Shown here one piece after another: positions 17,038 to 26,332 of a stretch of DNA of 64,000 nucleotides (positions are counted from its first letter, which is position 1; each line of letters starts with the position of its first letter). This stretch comes from Streptomyces griseosporeus (GTDB taxonomy: Bacteria; Actinomycetota; Actinomycetes; Streptomycetales; Streptomycetaceae). The notes under the pieces were generated by a model. It had not been told where the DNA came from. It did not search any database and worked only from the letters and a program-made list of their open reading frames with translations. The stretch covers positions 697,081-761,080 of the forward strand of contig NZ_BNBR01000004.1 of the NCBI RefSeq assembly GCF_014656055.1, in the 5' to 3' direction. The position numbers were made by a program, and so were the translations under genes.

Positions 17038-18333
17038 CTATCCCAAGGACCGGGGGGCCGCACTAGGCCCCTTGTGACGGGCCGGCCCCTGGCCGGGCGC
17101 CGGATCGAGGTCGGTGCCGCGGGCCATGGCGCGGGTGCGCACCTCCTGGAGGACGTCGGGGCGGCGCAGTGCCCGGGAGACCGCGCCGATCTCCCGGAGC
17201 AACCCGGCGGGGTCGACGCCCGTGCCGCCGGCGGCGGGGGCCGGTCCGTCGGGCCGTCCGCGGCGGCCGCCGGCGGCGTCCAGCAGGGTCACCGCCGCCG
17301 CGAGCGCCCGGGCCCGCTCCGGCGGGTGGCCGAGGGCGAGCGCGGCGTCCAGGGCCGCGCAGCGCAGGTCCTCGTCGAGGTCGCGGGCGAGCGGCAGCAG
17401 CACGTCGCGGATGAACGTCTCGCGCCGTACGAGCCGCAGCTCGGGCGCGGCCCGCAGTTCGAACGGCACCCCGGAACCGTGCACGGACCGCAGCAGCAGG
17501 TAGAGCGGGCGCAGTTCGCGGTGGGCGTGCCGGACCCGCCACCGTTCCCGCAGGTACTGCCCGAGGTGCGGCAGGATGAAGCCGACCGCGAGCAGCACGG
17601 CGGACAGCCCGGCGACCGGCGGTGCCGCGTCGGTGCTCAGCCGGTCGAGGTCGTGGCCGGTCCACCGGGCGCCCACGGCGGTCAGCTTGGCGGCGTCGAA
17701 GACGAGGTTGAGCGCGTAGCCGCCGGCGAGGAAGACCAGCCCCCAGCGCAGCCAGCCGTCGAGGCCGTCGGTGCGCACCCAGTTCCAGGTGAGCCGGTAG
17801 GTGAACAGCACGGCCACGCAGTGCGCGAGCAGGTAGAGCACGATCAGCTCGCGCATGAACGGCGTCGTGGCGTAGTAGGTGTCCAGGTCCCGCAGCCGCT
17901 CCACGGGCGCGTCGGCGAGCGCGAACAGCACCCACAGCGCGACGATGACGGCCGCGTAGGCGGTGACGACCAGGCGCCGGGCGCGGCGGGTGGCCGCCGA
18001 GTGCCCGGCCGGGCCGTTGCGCCAGGCGATGGTGAGCAGCAGGCAGGACGCGCAGAACGCGGTGAGCAGCGAGTACACCAGCGGGGCGGCGAAGTTGGGG
18101 ATGCCGGTGACCCGGTTGGCCCAGGCGATCGTGGACGGCGCGACGCACACGAACACCGCGCACGCCAGCAGGAGCAGTCCGCCGACGGCCCGCAGCAGCG
18201 GGTCCTTCCACAGGCGCAGGATGGTGGGCAGTTTGACGGCGAGTGCGCAGCCCAGGACGAGCGTCGGGACCCACCAGAACGAGGTGTAGAAGTCGGTGAC
18301 GAACGCCGACGGAGTGAGCGCCAGCCCTGCCAA
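17038..18333 (-). CDS. Polytopic membrane protein, MAB_1171c/DUF6545-like (paralog 1)
   Basis: About 431 residues starting at a TTG (18333) that follows GGAGGAAGGAGG. The in-frame sequence before it is not family-like. It has several membrane helices in the first 250 residues, then a charged cytoplasmic tail. It carries FALADAPVERLRDLDTYYA and ARWTGHDLDRLST, the same blocks as paralogs 2 and 3. It is the first gene of the minus-strand cluster and is divergent from the arabinan ABC operon. The role is unknown. Confidence 0.75.
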   Translation of the reverse strand: MAGLALTPSAFVTDFYTSFWWVPTLVLGCALAVKLPTILRLWKDPLLRAVGGLLLLACAVFVCVAPSTIAWANRVTGIPNFAAPLVYSLLTAFCASCLLLTIAWRNGPAGHSAATRRARRLVVTAYAAVIVALWVLFALADAPVERLRDLDTYYATTPFMRELIVLYLLAHCVAVLFTYRLTWNWVRTDGLDGWLRWGLVFLAGGYALNLVFDAAKLTAVGARWTGHDLDRLSTDAAPPVAGLSAVLLAVGFILPHLGQYLRERWRVRHAHRELRPLYLLLRSVHGSGVPFELRAAPELRLVRRETFIRDVLLPLARDLDEDLRCAALDAALALGHPPERARALAAAVTLLDAAGGRRGRPDGPAPAAGGTGVDPAGLLREIGAVSRALRRPDVLQEVRTRAMARGTDLDPAPGQGPARHKGPSAAPRSLG

Positions 18334-18415
18334 CCCGCCTCCTTCCTCCGCCGCGAGGTGCTCCGAGCGTACGGGGCCGAACGTGTCCGCGTCACTTTTC
18401 GGATCCGGCCCGCAA

Positions 18416-18530
18416 GTTCGTGCACGACCCATTGACGGGCACGCGCGGGCACCTTACGGTCCCGTTCGAAGTTACGAGCGCCATCCGAAATATCGAACGT
18501 CCATGTCCGAGTCGAACGTCCATGTCCGAG
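18416..18530 (+). promoter_or_regulatory. Promoter and operator array of the arabinan ABC/GH43/GH51 operon
   Basis: A -35 of TTGACG (18432-18437, within CCATTGACG), 17 bp of spacer and a -10 of TACGGT (18455-18460). Operator A (18464-18479) is GTTCG-AAGTTA-CGAGC. Operator B (18483-18498) is ATCCG-AAATAT-CGAAC, starting 19 bp after A. An exact 19-bp tandem repeat, TCGAACGTCCATGTCCGAG (18493-18511 and 18512-18530), repeats the right half-site once more in the same 19-bp phase. The block 18416-18440 nearly matches 27161-27185 before the second GH43 gene. Confidence 0.75.
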
Positions 18531-18580
18531 TCATACGTGGGCCGCAGATCCAGCACCGTTTCGAACAGTAAGGGCAGGCA

Positions 18581-19930
18581 ATGGGACGACCTGGCCTGAA
18601 TCGCAGGCACCTTCTGGCCACGGCGGGCGGCCTGGCCGTCGCGGGCAGCTTCGGCTTCGCCGCCCTCGGCACGGGCGCCGACGCCCTCGCCTCCTCCGCA
18701 CGCACCCGCGTCCGCTACTGGAACCTCTTCAGCGGCGGCGACGGCGCCAACATGATCGCGATGCTGGACGCCTTCCGTAAGGAGACCCCCGGCATCGACG
18801 TGAAGGACTCCACCCTCCAGTGGGGCAACCCCTTCTACACCAAGCTGGCGATGGCCGCCGCCGGCAACCGCGCCCCCGAACTCGGCGTCATGCACCTCGG
18901 CCGGGTCGCGGGCTTCTCCCCGGGGCGGCTCCTCGACCCCTGGGACATGGACCTCCTCGCCAAGTACGGCGTACGGCAGGAGGACTACCACCCCGCGCTG
19001 TGGAACCGCGGCGTCATCGACGGCAAGCTCTACGCCCTGCCGCTCGACATCCACGTCCAGCTCTGCTTCTACCGCAAGGACGTGCTCCGCAAGGCCGGCC
19101 TGCTCGGCGACGACGGCCGGATGATCCCCGTCACCTCCACCACCGAGTGGTTCGACGTCCTGAAGAAGGCCCGGCAGGCCCAGAAGAAGGGCCTGCAGAC
19201 GATCGGCCTGTGGACCAACGACCAGAACTTCCAGTGGTGGTTCTTCGTCGCCTTCTACACCCAGCTCGGCGGCACGTGGTTCGACGACGCCAACACAGAC
19301 GTCACCTTCGACGCCGACAAGGCCACCCAGGTCCTGGAGTTCCTCCGGCGGCACGTCACCGACGGCTACGTCATCCCCGGCGCGCCCACCGGCGAACAGT
19401 TCATCAACGGCGCCCCCTTCACCTGGGAGGGCAACTGGTCCGTGCCGGTCTTCTCCGGCGCGAAGCTCGACTACGGCGCCACCCCGCTGCCGCCCGTCTT
19501 CGGCAGGCAGGCCACCCACGCCGAGTCCCACTCCTTCGTCCTGCCTCACCAGGCCGGCCGCGGCGGAGCGCCCAACGAGGCCGCCCACCGCCTCGCCGCC
19601 TACATCGTCCGCCACGCCCAGCAGTGGGCGGCCGGCGGCCACATCCCGGCGTACACCCCGACCCTGTCCACCGACGCGTACAAGAAGCTCACCCCGCAGA
19701 ACGAGTACGTCCAGGCCATGGACCACCAGGCCACCGAACCCAAGGTGTGGTTCGCGGGCTCCACCGGCATCCTCGCCCAGGACCTCGGCCCGATCGTCGT
19801 CTCCTCGACCATGGGCTCCGCCAGGCCGGACGCCGCCGCACGGCGCATGAAGGACCGGCTCGCCACACTCCTCGCCTCGAAGAACCCGATGGACGGCCAG
19901 ACCGCCGCGCAGGGAGGTGCGGTCGCATGA
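18581..19930 (+). CDS. ABC sugar transporter, extracellular solute-binding protein
   Basis: A 449-residue family 1 solute-binding protein. It begins with a twin-arginine signal (NRRHLLATAGG) and a hydrophobic stretch ending near ADALASSA. No lipobox cysteine is evident, so anchoring is unclear. The mature part is a typical sugar/oligosaccharide-binding fold (VRYWNLFSGGDG at the N-terminus). Being first in an operon with two permeases and arabinan-cleaving enzymes, it probably captures arabino-oligosaccharides. Its stop overlaps the next start (ATGA). No ATPase gene follows; streptomycetes commonly use the shared MsiK ATPase for such importers. Confidence 0.88.
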   Translation: MGRPGLNRRHLLATAGGLAVAGSFGFAALGTGADALASSARTRVRYWNLFSGGDGANMIAMLDAFRKETPGIDVKDSTLQWGNPFYTKLAMAAAGNRAPELGVMHLGRVAGFSPGRLLDPWDMDLLAKYGVRQEDYHPALWNRGVIDGKLYALPLDIHVQLCFYRKDVLRKAGLLGDDGRMIPVTSTTEWFDVLKKARQAQKKGLQTIGLWTNDQNFQWWFFVAFYTQLGGTWFDDANTDVTFDADKATQVLEFLRRHVTDGYVIPGAPTGEQFINGAPFTWEGNWSVPVFSGAKLDYGATPLPPVFGRQATHAESHSFVLPHQAGRGGAPNEAAHRLAAYIVRHAQQWAAGGHIPAYTPTLSTDAYKKLTPQNEYVQAMDHQATEPKVWFAGSTGILAQDLGPIVVSSTMGSARPDAAARRMKDRLATLLASKNPMDGQTAAQGGAVA

Positions 19931-20865
19931 CGACCAGCGCTCAGACCGTCATCGCCCCGGCCCGGGCCCGCACCGCCACGGCCACCGCGACCGTCCGCCG
20001 AAAGGAGGGCTTCCAGCACGGCGGCTGGTTCGTCGCCCCCTTCGTCGCCCTGTTCGCCCTCTTCGTGATCTGGCCGCTGCTGCGCGGCATCTGGCTCAGC
20101 TTCACCGACGCCAACATCTCCGGCGAGGGCGCGAGCTTCATCGGCCTCGACAACTACCGCGAGGCTCTCGACGACCCGATGATGTGGGACTCGCTGGGCC
20201 ACAGCGCGTACTTCACCCTCCTCGTCGTGCCCTGCATCACCGTCCTCGCCTTCCTGCTCGCGATGCTCGCCCACCACATCGAACGCGGGAAATGGATCTG
20301 GCGGCTGTGCTTCTTCGCCCCGTTCCTGCTGCCGTCCACCGTCGCCGCCAACATGTGGCAGTGGCTGTTCACCCAGGGCATCGGCCTGTTCAACGAGACC
20401 CTCGGCATCGACACACCTTGGCTGACCGACAAGTCGTACGCCATGCTCGCCGTCGTCATCGAGACCCTGTGGTGGACGGTCGGCTTCAGCTTCCTGCTCT
20501 ACCTGGCCGCCCTCCAGGGCATCCCCGCCCATCTGTACGAGGCGGCCAAGCTGGACGGCGCCAATGCCTGGCACCGCATGGTCCACATCACCCTGCCGAT
20601 GCTGCGCACCATCACCGGCCTGGTCGTCGCGCTCCAGGTCCTCGCCTCGCTGCAACTGTTCGACCAGGCCGTCGTGATGATGGACTTCGGCCCCGGACCG
20701 GAGCTGAGCACCCGCTCCTTCGTTCAATACACCCTCGAACAGGGCTTCACCAGCTACCGCGTGGGCTACGCCTCCGCCGTCTCCATCATCTTCTTCGTGA
20801 TCATCGCAGTCGTCGCCCTGGCGCGGATGTGGCTGCTGCGCACCCGTGAGGAGGCCACCCGATGA
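19927..20865 (+). CDS. ABC sugar transporter permease (MalF type)
   Basis: 312 residues with about six membrane helices, starting inside the previous stop. The EAA loop for ATPase contact is present as YEAAKLDGANAWHRMVHITL, followed by LP. It is one of the two inner-membrane channel subunits of the presumed arabino-oligosaccharide importer. Its stop again overlaps the next start (ATGA), so the stoichiometry is coupled. Confidence 0.9.
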   Translation: MTTSAQTVIAPARARTATATATVRRKEGFQHGGWFVAPFVALFALFVIWPLLRGIWLSFTDANISGEGASFIGLDNYREALDDPMMWDSLGHSAYFTLLVVPCITVLAFLLAMLAHHIERGKWIWRLCFFAPFLLPSTVAANMWQWLFTQGIGLFNETLGIDTPWLTDKSYAMLAVVIETLWWTVGFSFLLYLAALQGIPAHLYEAAKLDGANAWHRMVHITLPMLRTITGLVVALQVLASLQLFDQAVVMMDFGPGPELSTRSFVQYTLEQGFTSYRVGYASAVSIIFFVIIAVVALARMWLLRTREEATR

Positions 20866-21725
20866 GCAGCACCCAGATCCGGCTCACCACCCGGACCCGC
20901 AGGCCCTGGACGCCCAGCCAGATCGTCCTGACCGCGCTCGGCGCCGTCGTCTCCGCCGTCTTCGTCGCGCCCGTCGCCGCCGCCCTGTTCACCTCGTTCA
21001 AGTCCGAGGCCGAGGCGGCCGAGATCCCGCCGCACTGGCTGCCCCAGGACTGGACGGGCCAGGCGTGGCAGGCCCTCTTCGAGACGGGCAACATCACCGA
21101 CTGGTTCGTGAACTCGCTCGTCGTCTCGGTCTGCGTGACCACCGTCGTGCTGCTGGTCAGCGCCCTCGCCGGATACGGCTTCGCCCGCACCGAGTTCCGC
21201 GGCAAGTCCGTCCTCATGGGCGTCGTCATGTCCGGCCTGATGATCTCCCCGGCCGTCCTCGGCGTCCCGCTGTTCACCACCGTGCAGCAGATGGGGATGG
21301 TCGACACCTACTGGGGCATGATCCTGCCGCAGTGCGCGCCCGCCGCGATGGTCTACATCCTCTACAAGTTCTTCCAGGGCATCCCCCGCGAACTCGAAGA
21401 GGCCGCCTTCATCGACGGCGCCGGCCGCTGGCGGGTCTTCTTCACGATCATCCTGCCGCTGTCCCGGCCCTCCCTCGCCGCGGTCGGCATCTTCACCTTC
21501 ATCGCCAGCTGGAACAACTTCCTCTGGCCGTACATGGTGACCAACAACCCCGACCTGATGACCATGCCGAACGGCATCGCGACCGTCATGAACTCCTACG
21601 GCATCCAGTGGGCCCAGCTCATGGCCGGCGGTCTGATGGCCGGACTGCCGCTGATCATCGTCTTCGTCTTCTTCCAGCGCCAGATCGTGGCGGGTGTCGC
21701 ACACACCGGATTGGCAGGCCAGTGA
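20862..21725 (+). CDS. ABC sugar transporter permease (MalG type)
   Basis: 287 residues with six membrane helices and the EAA loop LEEAAFIDGAGRWRVFFTII, then LPL. It is the second channel subunit. It ends three bases before the GH43 start, so the importer and the arabinanase are almost certainly one transcript. Confidence 0.9.
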   Translation: MSSTQIRLTTRTRRPWTPSQIVLTALGAVVSAVFVAPVAAALFTSFKSEAEAAEIPPHWLPQDWTGQAWQALFETGNITDWFVNSLVVSVCVTTVVLLVSALAGYGFARTEFRGKSVLMGVVMSGLMISPAVLGVPLFTTVQQMGMVDTYWGMILPQCAPAAMVYILYKFFQGIPRELEEAAFIDGAGRWRVFFTIILPLSRPSLAAVGIFTFIASWNNFLWPYMVTNNPDLMTMPNGIATVMNSYGIQWAQLMAGGLMAGLPLIIVFVFFQRQIVAGVAHTGLAGQ

Positions 21726-21727
21726 CC

Positions 21728-22690
21728 ATGCGCACCACCCTCACGGCCGCGGCCACGGCCACCCTCATCGCCCTCACGCCCCACGCAGCCCAGGCGGCCG
21801 AGAGCTACCCCGACCCCCGCCCGATCACCGGCCAGGAGATCATCCACGACCCGACGGTGATCCGCCTCAAGTCCGGCGGCTACGCGGCCTACTCCACCGG
21901 CGGCGTCATCGGCGCCCGCCTGTCCACGGACGGCAGCCACTGGTCCGACGCCGGCAACGCCTTCGCCGAGCCCCCGGCCTGGTGGTACGAGTACAACGAC
22001 ACCGGCGACCCCTGGGCGCCGGACATCTCCTATCGCGACGGCGCGTACTGGCTGTACTACGGGGTTTCGTCATGGGGCACCAACCACTCGGCGATCGGCG
22101 TGGCCACCTCGCGGACCGGCCTGCCGGGCACCTGGACCGACCACGGCAAGGTCTTCACCTCCGAACGCACCGACCCCTGGAACGCCATCGACCCGGCCGT
22201 CGTCACGTCCCAGGGCCGGCTCTGGATGACCTTCGGCTCCTACTGGACCGGTATCCGCATGGTCGAGCTGGACCCGGAGACGGGCAAGGCCCTGCCGAAC
22301 GCGACCGTCCACCACCTGGCGACCCGTCCCGACGCCCCGTACGCGATCGAAGGCCCGTACATCGTCAAGCACGGCCGCTACTACTACCTCTTCGCCTCCT
22401 ACGACGCCTGCTGCTCGGGTGCCGACTCCACCTACAAGATCAAGGTGGGCCGCTCCACCTCCGTGACGGGCCCCTACACCGACAGCACGGGCAAGCCCCT
22501 CCTGGAGGGCGGCGGCGACCTCCTCCTCGCCGGCCACGGCCGCTACGTCGGCACCGGCGGCGAGTCGGTCTTCCGCGACCGGGGCCAGGACTGGCTGGCG
22601 TACCACTACTACGACGCGGACGACAACGGCACCCCGAAGCTGGGACTGAACAGGCTGAGCTGGAAAACGGGCTGGCCGGAACCGACCTAG
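21728..22690 (+). CDS. Secreted arabinan endo-1,5-alpha-L-arabinosidase (GH43)
   Basis: 320 residues. A Sec signal (MRTTLTAAATATLIAL) with cleavage after AQAA is followed by a single GH43 five-bladed propeller. Catalytic residues are in place: Asp41 in IIHDPTV (base), Asp in NAIDPAV (pKa modulator), and Glu in IEGPYIV (acid). The sequence YYYLFASYDACCSG is typical of endo-arabinanases. It would cut alpha-1,5-arabinan outside the cell into oligomers for the importer encoded just upstream. It is paralogous to the enzyme at 27275-28243. Confidence 0.88.
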   Translation: MRTTLTAAATATLIALTPHAAQAAESYPDPRPITGQEIIHDPTVIRLKSGGYAAYSTGGVIGARLSTDGSHWSDAGNAFAEPPAWWYEYNDTGDPWAPDISYRDGAYWLYYGVSSWGTNHSAIGVATSRTGLPGTWTDHGKVFTSERTDPWNAIDPAVVTSQGRLWMTFGSYWTGIRMVELDPETGKALPNATVHHLATRPDAPYAIEGPYIVKHGRYYYLFASYDACCSGADSTYKIKVGRSTSVTGPYTDSTGKPLLEGGGDLLLAGHGRYVGTGGESVFRDRGQDWLAYHYYDADDNGTPKLGLNRLSWKTGWPEPT

Positions 22691-22741
22691 GGGCGCGGGG
22701 CTGCATTGAATATGCGGCTCCGCCGCGTGAGCGCGACCAGA
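22691..22741. repeat. Short Streptomyces-type intergenic palindromic element
   Basis: Right after the GH43 stop comes GGGGCGCGGGGCTGC, a central small hairpin (GCGGCTCCGCCGC) and GCGCGACCA. I recall very similar elements in many streptomycete intergenic spaces. It sits inside an operon, between the GH43 and GH51 genes, so it may act as a partial terminator or mRNA stabiliser. The rest of the gap, up to 22797, shows only an AAAGG ribosome-binding site. Confidence 0.4.
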
Positions 22742-22797
22742 CACGAACCACCCGCACATGCCGACGATTCACAAGCCACCCACCTCGAAAGGCGAAC

Positions 22798-24303
22798 ATG
22801 CGCACCGCCCGCTTCACCCTGGACCCCGCCTTCACCGTCGCCCAGGTCAACCCCCGCCTCTTCGGCTCCTTCGTCGAACACCTCGGCCGCTGCGTCTACA
22901 CAGGCATCTTCGAACCCGGCCACCCCACCGCCGACGAGGCGGGCCTGCGCCAGGACGTCCTCGACCTGGTGCGCGAACTCGGCGTCACCGCCATCCGCTA
23001 CCCCGGCGGCAACTTCGTCTCCGGCTACAAGTGGGAGGACTCCGTCGGCCCGGTCGAGGAGCGCCCCCGCCGCCTCGACCTGGCCTGGCGCTCCACGGAG
23101 ACGAACCGTTTCGGCCTCTCGGAGTACATCGCCTTCCTGAAGAAGGTCGGCCCCCAGGCCGAGCCGATGATGGCGGTCAACCTCGGCACCCGCGGTGTCG
23201 CCGAGGCCCTGGAACTCCAGGAGTACGCCAACCACCCCTCCGGCACGGCCCTCTCGGACCTCCGCGTCGCCCACGGCGACAAGGACCCCTTCGGCATCCG
23301 CCTGTGGTGCCTCGGCAACGAGATGGACGGCCCCTGGCAGACCGGCCACAAGACGGCGGAGGAGTACGGCCGCATCGCCGCCGAGACGGCCCGCGCGATG
23401 CGCCAGATCGACCCCGGCGTCGAGCTGGTCGCCTGCGGCAGCTCCGGCCAGTCGATGCCGACCTTCGCCGAATGGGAGGCGACGGTCCTCGCCGAGACGT
23501 ACGACCTGGTCGACTACATCTCCCTGCACGCCTACTACGAGCCCCTCGACGGCGACGTCGACTCCTTCCTCGCCTCCGCCGTGGACATGGAGTCGTTCAT
23601 CGAGAACGTCGTCGCCACCTGCGACCACGTCGGGGCCCGTCTGAAGTCGAAGAAGAAGATCAACCTCTCCTTCGACGAGTGGAACGTCTGGTACCTCTCC
23701 CGCACCGAGGCCGAGGTCAGCGCCCTCGACTGGCCGGAGGCCCCGCGCCTGCTGGAGGACAACTACAGCGTCACCGACGCCGTGGTCTTCGGCTCGCTCC
23801 TCATCGCGCTGCTCCGGCACGCCGACCGCGTCACCGTGGCCTGCCTGGCCCAGCTGGTGAACGTCATCGCCCCGATCATGACCGAGCCGGGCGGCCCGGC
23901 CTGGCGGCAGACGACGTTCTTCCCCTTCGCGCAGGCCAGCCGGTACGGCCGCGGCGAGGTGCTGGACGTGCGGGTGGACTCGCCGACGTACGAGACGAAG
24001 AAGTACGGCGAGGCCGACCTGCTGCACGCCACCGCGGTCCGCGCCGAGGACGGCACGGTCACCGTCTTCGCGGTGAACCGCGGCCGCGCCGAGGCGCTGC
24101 CCCTGGAGGTGGCCCTCAACGGCCTCGGCCTCACCCGGGTCGTCGAGCACAGCGCCCTGGCCGACGCCGACCCGGACGCCCGGAACACCCTCGCCGAGCC
24201 CGAGCGGGTCGTCCCGCACGCGGTCGAGGGCACGAAGGTCACGGACGGCCGGCTCACCGCCGTACTGGAGCCGCTGTCCTGGAACGTGATCCGGCTGGCC
24301 TGA
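22798..24303 (+). CDS. Intracellular alpha-L-arabinofuranosidase (GH51)
   Basis: 501 residues without a signal peptide, the full length of the GH51 family. Acid/base Glu175 lies in CLGNEMDGPW and nucleophile Glu294 in SFDEWNVWY. The substrate-binding IRYPGGNF and the C-terminal beta-sandwich are present. It releases L-arabinose from imported arabino-oligosaccharides. Its position after the importer and the exported GH43 completes an outside-to-inside arabinan route. It is likely on the same transcript. Confidence 0.92.
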   Translation: MRTARFTLDPAFTVAQVNPRLFGSFVEHLGRCVYTGIFEPGHPTADEAGLRQDVLDLVRELGVTAIRYPGGNFVSGYKWEDSVGPVEERPRRLDLAWRSTETNRFGLSEYIAFLKKVGPQAEPMMAVNLGTRGVAEALELQEYANHPSGTALSDLRVAHGDKDPFGIRLWCLGNEMDGPWQTGHKTAEEYGRIAAETARAMRQIDPGVELVACGSSGQSMPTFAEWEATVLAETYDLVDYISLHAYYEPLDGDVDSFLASAVDMESFIENVVATCDHVGARLKSKKKINLSFDEWNVWYLSRTEAEVSALDWPEAPRLLEDNYSVTDAVVFGSLLIALLRHADRVTVACLAQLVNVIAPIMTEPGGPAWRQTTFFPFAQASRYGRGEVLDVRVDSPTYETKKYGEADLLHATAVRAEDGTVTVFAVNRGRAEALPLEVALNGLGLTRVVEHSALADADPDARNTLAEPERVVPHAVEGTKVTDGRLTAVLEPLSWNVIRLA

Positions 24304-24328
24304 CCCGGGGCTCCTCCACAATGGGCGC

Positions 24329-24790
24329 ATGAGGATCTCGGCACGGGCGGACTACGCGGTACGGGCGGTACTGGAACTGGCCGTACGGCAGGGCGGCGGC
24401 GACCCCGTGAAGGCGGAGGCGATCGCCGCCGCCCAGGGCATCCCGCACAAGTTCCTCGAAGGGATCCTCGGCGACCTGCGCCGCGGCGGCATCGTGGACA
24501 GCCGCCGCGGCGGGGGCGGCGGCTACCGCCTCGCCCGTGACGCGTCCGCGATCACCGTCGCGGACGTCATCCGGGCGGTCGACGGCCCGATCGTCTCGGT
24601 CCGCGGCGAACGCCCGACGGCCCTGACGTACCAGGGCACGGCCGAACCCCTCCTGCCGCTGTGGATCGCCCTGCGCGCGAACGTCCGCAGGATCCTGGAG
24701 GGCGTCACCGTCGCCGACATCGCCGCGGACGCCCTCCCGGAACCGGTACGCCGCCTGGCGGCGGAACCGACGGCGTGGGAGAACCCGTAG
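24329..24790 (+). CDS. Rrf2-family transcriptional regulator lacking cysteines
   Basis: 153 residues starting MRISARADYAVRAVLELA, the standard Rrf2 winged helix with GIPHKFLEGIL and the wing SRRGGGGGYRLAR. The protein has no cysteine at all, so it cannot hold the iron-sulphur cluster of IscR or NsrR. It is closer to the CymR-like clusterless type. It lies 25 bases after the arabinofuranosidase stop, but its target is not evident from the context. Confidence 0.85.
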   Translation: MRISARADYAVRAVLELAVRQGGGDPVKAEAIAAAQGIPHKFLEGILGDLRRGGIVDSRRGGGGGYRLARDASAITVADVIRAVDGPIVSVRGERPTALTYQGTAEPLLPLWIALRANVRRILEGVTVADIAADALPEPVRRLAAEPTAWENP

Positions 24791-24803
24791 CGACGCGGGC
24801 CGG

Positions 24804-25463
24804 TCAGCCGCGTCCGGCGCGCCTCAGCTCCCGCTCGACGGCCTGCACGCCTTCCCCGAGCGTCACCTTCTCCAGGCTGTCGTCCTCGTGCCGCCCGAAC
24901 CGCTCGCCCTCGGCGAAGTCGTCGGTGGTGACCGTCTGCCCGCACCACTCGCCCTGCCCGACGACATGCCCGTCGAAGGGTACGACCCCGCCCTCGCCGA
25001 TCCCCCGCCACGCGCCCCCGTCCCGGCGCAGGGCGAGGACGTACACGTGCCCGACCTCGATGCGCGGGGCGTCGCCGGTGACCTGAGGGACGAGCGCGCC
25101 GCCGGAACGCGGCTCCTTCCAGCCGGGAGCCGCCACGTCGACGGAGTCGCCGACGGCCGGATGACCGCGCAGCCGGGACTCGAAGAGCACGGACTCGCGC
25201 ACGAGCGTCACGGTCCGCCGCACGTCGTACCGGTACGCCCCCACGGCCAGCTTCTCCCGCCCGCTCTCCCGCTCCCGCACGGCCCGCCCCACGACCACCA
25301 CGTCGGCGTTCTCCACCCAGTCCCGGGCGCTCTCGGACGGCCACCGGTTGGCGGGCAGCCCGCACCCGTTGACGGTGTCGAGCCCGGACCACCCGACGAC
25401 GACACCGGCGACCACGCCGGCGGCGGCGAGGGCGGCGAGGAGGATGCGCTGTCTGCTGACCAT
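24804..25463 (-). CDS. Membrane-anchored or exported protein of unknown function
   Basis: 219 residues from the ATG at 25463 (MVSRQRILLAALAAAG), with one N-terminal hydrophobic helix. The rest is a soluble extracytoplasmic domain with two cysteines (NGCGLPAN and GEWCGQTV), which may pair. Segments such as NADVVVVGRAVRER and GHVYVLALRRDG suggest a small beta-rich domain. I do not recognise a catalytic motif. It converges with the Rrf2 gene across a 13-base gap. Confidence 0.65.
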   Translation of the reverse strand: MVSRQRILLAALAAAGVVAGVVVGWSGLDTVNGCGLPANRWPSESARDWVENADVVVVGRAVRERESGREKLAVGAYRYDVRRTVTLVRESVLFESRLRGHPAVGDSVDVAAPGWKEPRSGGALVPQVTGDAPRIEVGHVYVLALRRDGGAWRGIGEGGVVPFDGHVVGQGEWCGQTVTTDDFAEGERFGRHEDDSLEKVTLGEGVQAVERELRRAGRG

Positions 25464-25662
25464 CGGATGATCTTGCTGCCCGGGCCCGTCGCACCTCCGT
25501 GGCGGAAGCCACACGTCCGGTCACAGGCCTGTCACAGCAGCGGGGAGTCGTGAGTGAACGACGGCAAGTGAATGGCCGGAGCGCGACCTTCACAGAAAGC
25601 GCACACCGCCCGCACAGTCCCATCGAACGCTTCAACACCCCCCACCGAACGGACGGTTGACC

Positions 25663-26322
25663 ATGCCTGCCGGCCTTCTCCTGAGCGGAGCGCTCGCCGC
25701 GCTGCTCACCACCGCACTGCCGTCGTCCTCGCCGGTCTTCACCGACCCGCCCCCCGACAAGATCGTCATCAAGGTCGCCACGGTGAACGGCTCCGGCTGT
25801 CCCCAGGGCACGACGGCGGTGGCGGTCTCCGAGGACAACACCGCCTTCACCGTGACCTACAGCGACTACCTCGCCCAGGCGGGCGGGAACTCCGACCCCA
25901 CGGCCTTCCGCAAGAACTGCCAGCTCAGCCTGGTCGTCCACGTCCCCGGCGGCTTCACGTACGCCATCGCCAGCGCGGACTACCGCGGCTTCGCGTCCCT
26001 GCAGCAGGGCGCGACGGCGGCGCAGAGGGCCTCCTACTACTTCCAGGGCTCCTCCCAGACCGCCTACCGCAACCACCCCCTCTCCGGCCCCTACAACGAC
26101 AACTGGCAGGCCACGGACGAGACGGACTGGGCCCAACTGGTCTGGGCCCCCTGCGGAGTCCAGCGCAACTTCAACATCAACACGGAGCTGAGAGTCAACG
26201 CGGGCACGTCGGCCCCCGGCAAGGTCAGCTTCATGACGATGGACTCGACGGACGGCGACATCAGCACGGTGTACCACCTGGCATGGAAGGAGTGCGCACC
26301 GAAGGGAACGTCGGCTGGCTGA
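25663..26322 (+). CDS. Secreted DUF4360-family protein
   Basis: 219 residues with an N-terminal export signal (MPAGLLLSGALAALL) and a mature domain with the DUF4360 pattern: VNGSGCPQGTTAVAVSEDNT, FRKNCQLSLVVHVPGGF, and WAPCGVQRNFNINTELRV. The paired cysteines would form disulphides. The family is widespread in actinobacteria and some eukaryotes, with unknown function. The ATG at 25663 is preferred over a TTG six bases earlier. The 3' end abuts the large inverted-repeat element. Confidence 0.85.
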   Translation: MPAGLLLSGALAALLTTALPSSSPVFTDPPPDKIVIKVATVNGSGCPQGTTAVAVSEDNTAFTVTYSDYLAQAGGNSDPTAFRKNCQLSLVVHVPGGFTYAIASADYRGFASLQQGATAAQRASYYFQGSSQTAYRNHPLSGPYNDNWQATDETDWAQLVWAPCGVQRNFNINTELRVNAGTSAPGKVSFMTMDSTDGDISTVYHLAWKECAPKGTSAG

Positions 26323-26332
26323 GTTGCCGTGG

